From: an uncultured Collinsella sp.
GTDB lineage: Bacteria > Actinomycetota > Coriobacteriia > Coriobacteriales > Coriobacteriaceae
DNA: 9,990 nucleotides
Assembly: GCA_900552295.1 (NCBI GenBank)
Contig: URZB01000040.1
Coordinates: forward strand, 1-9,990
Direction: 5' to 3'
In this document: piece by piece, positions 6,297 to 9,990 of the stretch
How positions within the stretch are numbered: position 1 is the first letter of the stretch
Layout of the letters: the number at the start of each line of letters is the position of its first letter
Notes under the pieces: model-generated
What the model was told of the DNA's origin: nothing
Databases searched by the model: none
The model's input: only the letters and a program-made list of their open reading frames with translations
Program-made: the position numbers and the translations under genes

Positions 6297-9200
6297 CTAG
6301 AAGTTGTAGGTGACCACTTGAGGTTCGGCAAGTTTGACGAAGAGGGTCGGATCGGCCTGTTCCACGCGAACGAACTTGACCGTCACCGTCTCAACGCCCG
6401 CCTTGTGCAACACGTCGGCGTAGACGCGCGCCTGCAGGGCGTGTTTCTCGAGCAGCTGGCCCGGCGTCTCGTCCGGTGTGCCGCCCGTCTTGTAGTCGAT
6501 GACCAGCGCGCGTGACGGATCGGCCGGGTTCGTCGCCAAAGCGTCGATGGCGCCCTCGGCATATGCACCGTAGCGAGCAATGTCCTCGTCCTCGCAGCCC
6601 AGCGAAAAGAACGGCACCTCGGCGCGAACGCACGGCCACGCGAGCAGGTCGGCACGAACAGCCGACTTGAGCCAGCGGTCCAGAGCAACGTCGAAGCGTT
6701 CGCGCTGCTCCGGCGTCAGGCGCCACTGGCGCGCCAGTGCATCGGCACGCGCGGCGGGCAGCGCATCGGCACCCATCTCGATGAGCCACTGGCAGGCAGC
6801 GTGGAAGGCCGAGCCCAGCGCCATGGGGTTGCCGGCGGGCTCAACGGCGGCCACGTCTGCATCCGTCATCTCGGAACCATCCGACTCCGCATCATCGCCA
6901 GCCTCGTCCATGGGCACGCGTACCTCGGCGGCACGGTCCTCGGCCTCGGTATGCAGCGCCGCGGCAATTGACGAGTAGCTATACGAATCACGCATCGGAT
7001 ACGGACAGATGCCCATGCGCACGCCCACCGCCTGGGGATACACGAGCTCAAACGCATCGGGCTCAGGGTCGGCAGGACCGGGAACGGCGGCGCGGGCATC
7101 TGCACCGGCACCCTCCGGCTCCGCATCGCCACGAACGAGCCTGCCCTCGGCATCCAGCGAAGCGTTGGCCTCAAACGTCTGCTCGCCAAAGGTAAAGTCC
7201 GCGAGCGAAATGAGCTCGTAGTCGCCCGGCTGAGAGTTGTCGAACACCAGGCGGTCGCCATCGAGCTGCGGCATGTCCAGAGCGTCGGTCGGCAGAATAC
7301 GACGCAGCACGTCGTAGGTCAGATCGGTCTCGACGTCGAAGGTCGGCGCCGTCACCTTGCCACGGCTCACGCCGGCATCCATCGCCAGAATGACCAGCTC
7401 ACGCGCACGTGTCATGGCAACATACAGCAAGCGGGCCCGCTCCTCGAGCGAAAGCTGCAGGTCGTCGTTGCGCAGGCGAGCAAATGCCTCGGCGGGAGAA
7501 CCCGTCGCGCAGACGTCCTCCATGAGCTCCGGCGGCAGCCACAGCGACGTGCCCTTGCCCTTAAACGCATGCTCAAGCTGCTTTTTGACATCGTCGCCCT
7601 TCACAAAGGTTCCGTCGGCGAGCTTAACGCCGTCGAAGCGTGCCGGCAGCGCCACGACCTGCGCTCCGCCCTCGACGCGACCCATCTGTGCAGCACCCGA
7701 GGACTTGCGCACGCCAAAGCACTCGGCAACCGCCACGACCGGATATTCCAGGCCCTTGGAGGCGTGCACCGTCATGATGCGCACCGCGCCGTCGCCCTCC
7801 TCGTTGAGGGCACCCGGGGCTTCCTTGCCCGCCAAGAAGCGGTCGAAGGCCAGCGCAATGGAGCGCGGCGAGTTACCGAACTCGGCCTCAGCCTCGGCCA
7901 CGGCATCGAGCGCCTTGAGCACGTTGGCGGCAATGGCCTTGCCCTCGGGGCCGCGCTGCGCCAGACGCACGAACCAGCCCGAAGCGTTGACCACGTCGCG
8001 CGCGATCGCCGCGAACGAATCGCGGCCCACACGACGAAGCGCATAGCGCAACACCTCGCGGGCGCGTGTCACGAGCGGCAGGTCTTGCAAACCCGGCACG
8101 TCGAAATCACTCATGATGCCCACGTCGATATTCCGGCGCGAGGTCTCCCCCGTCTCGCTATCGAGCCTGGTCGCCAGCGCCAGGAACTCCTGGGCGCCGA
8201 GCGCAAACATCGGCGAGGCGAGCAGCGGCATGAGACCCTGCGCCGTATCGGCCGGATTGGCCAGCGCACAAACCAGGGCGCGCACCGTCTGCACCTCGGC
8301 GGCTTGAGCAAAGACCGAGCCGCCCGCGATGACGCAGTCGAGCCCCTGGTCACGGAAGGCCTGCGCGTAGACGTCGGCGTTTGTCATGCGGCCCAACAGC
8401 AGCACCATGCCGCCCTGGGGCTGGCCGGCATCGGCAAGCGCGCGGAATCGCTCGGCGATCGCACGGGCTTTGGCCTGCGTGCGCTCTTGCGTACTGCCGC
8501 CGGCAACAAAGAGGGCCTGGCGACGCGAGGCGTCTGCCACCAGCGTGTCCTTGCGGCCGTCGCTCGCCTCAAGATCCAAAAAGCTCTGCATCAGGCCGCC
8601 GTCATCGCCGTCGAAGACGCGTGCCACGTAACGCAGCACCTCGTCATGGCTGCGGAAGTTGCGCACGAGTTTGACGAGTTCGCCGGCAGGGGCATCGGCC
8701 ACGGCAGTCGCCTCGGGCGCGGCAGACGAGCCCACCTTGCGCTCCTGACGACGGAACACCTCGACCTCGGCGCCACGGAAGCGATAGATGGACTGCTGCG
8801 CATCGCCCACGGTGCACAGCGCGCGCTCCCCCGCACCCGTCAGGTAGCGTATCAGATCGACCTGCATCTGGTCGGTATCCTGAAACTCATCGATCATGAC
8901 CATCTTAAAGCGGCCCTCGTACGCAGCACGGATGGCAGGGTAATCGCGCAGGGCCTCGTAGGCCATACGCAGCAGGTCGTTATTATCGAGGGCGGACTGG
9001 GCAGCCTTCAGCGCGCGATACTCAGCCTCCACGGAACGGGCCAGGCCCACCAGCGCATCGAGCGCCGGGCCACCGCAGGCAAGCACGATATTGATAAACG
9101 CATCGGCGGCCTCGGCCTTGAGCAGCTCGACCTGCTCCTTAGGGAATGCCTTGCTCGCGCGCGGCATGGTGCACGACATCATGAGTCGCGCTGCATCGGC

Positions 9201-9929
9201 CATGGTCTTGCCGCTCGCCTCGAACGCGTCAATGGCGTCGAGTGCCATCTGCGCCTTCTCGGTCGCGGCCTTGCTTGCGCCCAGCGCCGCGCGATAGGCA
9301 TCGGCGAGTGCCGAGGTATCGGCCTGCCCGCGCGCCACGCACACGTCGTCCATACCGCCCGGCAACTGGCTCGACAGCTCCAGCAGGTCGCGCACCAGGC
9401 CCTTGATGGTCGCGCCAGCGCCAAAGGAACCGCCCTCGCCCGCCATGGGATACCAGGCATAGAGGGCCTTGAGCGATGCCGCGAGCTCGGGGGCGGCATC
9501 GGGCGCCGTCGCGCGGGCCAACACATGCTCAACAGCCTGGTCCATAAGCTCGTCGGTATCGGTGAGCACCGTGAACTCGGGATCGATGCCCAGCTCCAGC
9601 GCATGCGCGCGCAGGATACGCGAGCACATGCCGTGAATGGTCGAGATCCACGCGTCGTCGACGGTCAGTGCCTCCTCGTCCATGCCCTCGTCGATAAGCG
9701 CACGGCGCACGCGGTCGCGAATCTCGGCCGCGGCATCTTTGGTAAAGGTAATGGCGAGCACCTGGTCCAGATGCTCAACGAACGGACCGGATTCGGGCGA
9801 GAGCGCATAGACGATGCGGCGCGTGAGGGTAAAGGTCTTACCCGAACCGGCGCCCGCCGAGACAAACAGCGGGCGGTCGAGCGTTTTGACAATCTGCAGC
9901 TGTTGCGGCATCAAAGTCGAAAGATCCAT
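6297..9929 (-). CDS. addA: AddA-type ATP-dependent helicase/nuclease (UvrD family)
   Basis: This 1210-aa enzyme probably acts with AddB to unwind and resect double-strand DNA ends for RecA-dependent repair. Superfamily 1 helicase motifs appear in order: Walker A AGAGSGKT (25-32), Ia AITFTKDAAAEI (59-70), Ib STIHGMCSRIL (96-106), Walker B MVMIDEFQDTD (343-353), III GDAQQSIYRFRG (375-386), IV-like NFRSH (424-428), V MTVHASKGLEYP (719-730) and VI LLYVAMTRARE (834-844). After a disordered Ala/Asp/Glu/Pro-rich linker (about 928-1035), an AddA-style PD-(D/E)XK nuclease follows, with H1043 in GSAFHAACQ, D1129 in GAIDAL, D1145 and K1147 in VIDYKTGG, and Q1166/Y1170. All catalytic residues are present, so both activities look intact. 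The length is close to Bacillus AddA. The start ATG has an in-frame TAG two codons upstream (9935-9933), which excludes a longer protein. No ribosome binding site is visible in the 12 genomic bases left. addB is expected upstream but is not in the window. RecB and PcrA are less likely because of the length and the nuclease motif pattern. Confidence 0.9.
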   Translation of the reverse strand: MDLSTLMPQQLQIVKTLDRPLFVSAGAGSGKTFTLTRRIVYALSPESGPFVEHLDQVLAITFTKDAAAEIRDRVRRALIDEGMDEEALTVDDAWISTIHGMCSRILRAHALELGIDPEFTVLTDTDELMDQAVEHVLARATAPDAAPELAASLKALYAWYPMAGEGGSFGAGATIKGLVRDLLELSSQLPGGMDDVCVARGQADTSALADAYRAALGASKAATEKAQMALDAIDAFEASGKTMADAARLMMSCTMPRASKAFPKEQVELLKAEAADAFINIVLACGGPALDALVGLARSVEAEYRALKAAQSALDNNDLLRMAYEALRDYPAIRAAYEGRFKMVMIDEFQDTDQMQVDLIRYLTGAGERALCTVGDAQQSIYRFRGAEVEVFRRQERKVGSSAAPEATAVADAPAGELVKLVRNFRSHDEVLRYVARVFDGDDGGLMQSFLDLEASDGRKDTLVADASRRQALFVAGGSTQERTQAKARAIAERFRALADAGQPQGGMVLLLGRMTNADVYAQAFRDQGLDCVIAGGSVFAQAAEVQTVRALVCALANPADTAQGLMPLLASPMFALGAQEFLALATRLDSETGETSRRNIDVGIMSDFDVPGLQDLPLVTRAREVLRYALRRVGRDSFAAIARDVVNASGWFVRLAQRGPEGKAIAANVLKALDAVAEAEAEFGNSPRSIALAFDRFLAGKEAPGALNEEGDGAVRIMTVHASKGLEYPVVAVAECFGVRKSSGAAQMGRVEGGAQVVALPARFDGVKLADGTFVKGDDVKKQLEHAFKGKGTSLWLPPELMEDVCATGSPAEAFARLRNDDLQLSLEERARLLYVAMTRARELVILAMDAGVSRGKVTAPTFDVETDLTYDVLRRILPTDALDMPQLDGDRLVFDNSQPGDYELISLADFTFGEQTFEANASLDAEGRLVRGDAEPEGAGADARAAVPGPADPEPDAFELVYPQAVGVRMGICPYPMRDSYSYSSIAAALHTEAEDRAAEVRVPMDEAGDDAESDGSEMTDADVAAVEPAGNPMALGSAFHAACQWLIEMGADALPAARADALARQWRLTPEQRERFDVALDRWLKSAVRADLLAWPCVRAEVPFFSLGCEDEDIARYGAYAEGAIDALATNPADPSRALVIDYKTGGTPDETPGQLLEKHALQARVYADVLHKAGVETVTVKFVRVEQADPTLFVKLAEPQVVTYNF

Positions 9930-9941
9930 GGTCTACACGTC

Positions 9942-9990
9942 CTGTCTCTTATACACATCTCCGAGCCCACGAGACGGAGCTACATCTCGT
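9942..9990. other. Illumina Nextera adapter and index read-through (artefact, not genomic)
   Basis: 9942-9960 is CTGTCTCTTATACACATCT, the Tn5/Nextera mosaic end. 9961-9975 is CCGAGCCCACGAGAC, the rest of the Nextera read-2 arm. 9976-9983 is the 8-base i7 index GGAGCTAC, which from memory is index N718. 9984-9990 is ATCTCGT, the start of the P7 flow-cell sequence. The order is exactly that of a read-through of a short tagmented fragment. Genomic sequence therefore ends at about 9941 and these bases should be trimmed. Confidence 0.97.

Noticed and set aside
1..9941. tRNA, rRNA, CRISPR array, riboswitch, phage or defence island
   Set aside because: The genomic part is almost wholly filled by five protein genes. 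The gaps are 240 bp or less and show no cloverleaf, regular spaced repeats or known aptamer pattern. AddA alone does not make a defence system.
9942..9960. Tn5 transposon end
   Set aside because: The 19-bp mosaic end is followed by the synthetic Nextera arm, an index and P7 bases, so it comes from library preparation and not from a resident transposon.

Overview
The window is high-GC bacterial DNA (60-base samples of about 60% GC in dnaE and 70% in the helicase gene) with every gene on the minus strand. The pattern suggests a Coriobacteriia-type gut actinobacterium such as Collinsella. The reasons are an actinobacterial-style DnaE with lineage-like insertions, a Firmicutes-like AddA helicase-nuclease in a high-GC genome, a DUF3284 protein and a SWIM-domain gene after dnaE. 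This assignment comes from remembered family features and has not been searched.

In transcription order (right to left), the last 49 bases (9942-9990) are not biological: they are a Nextera/Illumina adapter with an i7 index. Next is an addA-type UvrD helicase with a C-terminal PD-(D/E)XK nuclease domain (9929-6297), then an unusual 59-bp imperfect palindrome 14 bp past its stop (6224-6282). A DUF3284 gene (6160-5651) follows, then an AT-richer 12-TM MFS transporter gene (5547-4348) that looks acquired. Then comes the replicative polymerase dnaE (4107-304), and 28 bp later the start of a SWIM zinc-finger gene, probably an SNF2-type helicase, which the window edge cuts off (275-1).

Two genes belong to replication and repair: DnaE makes the chromosome, and AddA (with an AddB partner not in this window) resects double-strand breaks. 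The SWIM gene probably shares a transcript with dnaE. The transporter and DUF3284 genes have no visible functional link to them. I do not see a new multi-gene system here. The points most worth a second look are the adapter end, the 59-bp palindrome, the insertions and complete metal site in the DnaE PHP domain, the AT-rich transporter segment, and a start-less open frame after the transporter gene.
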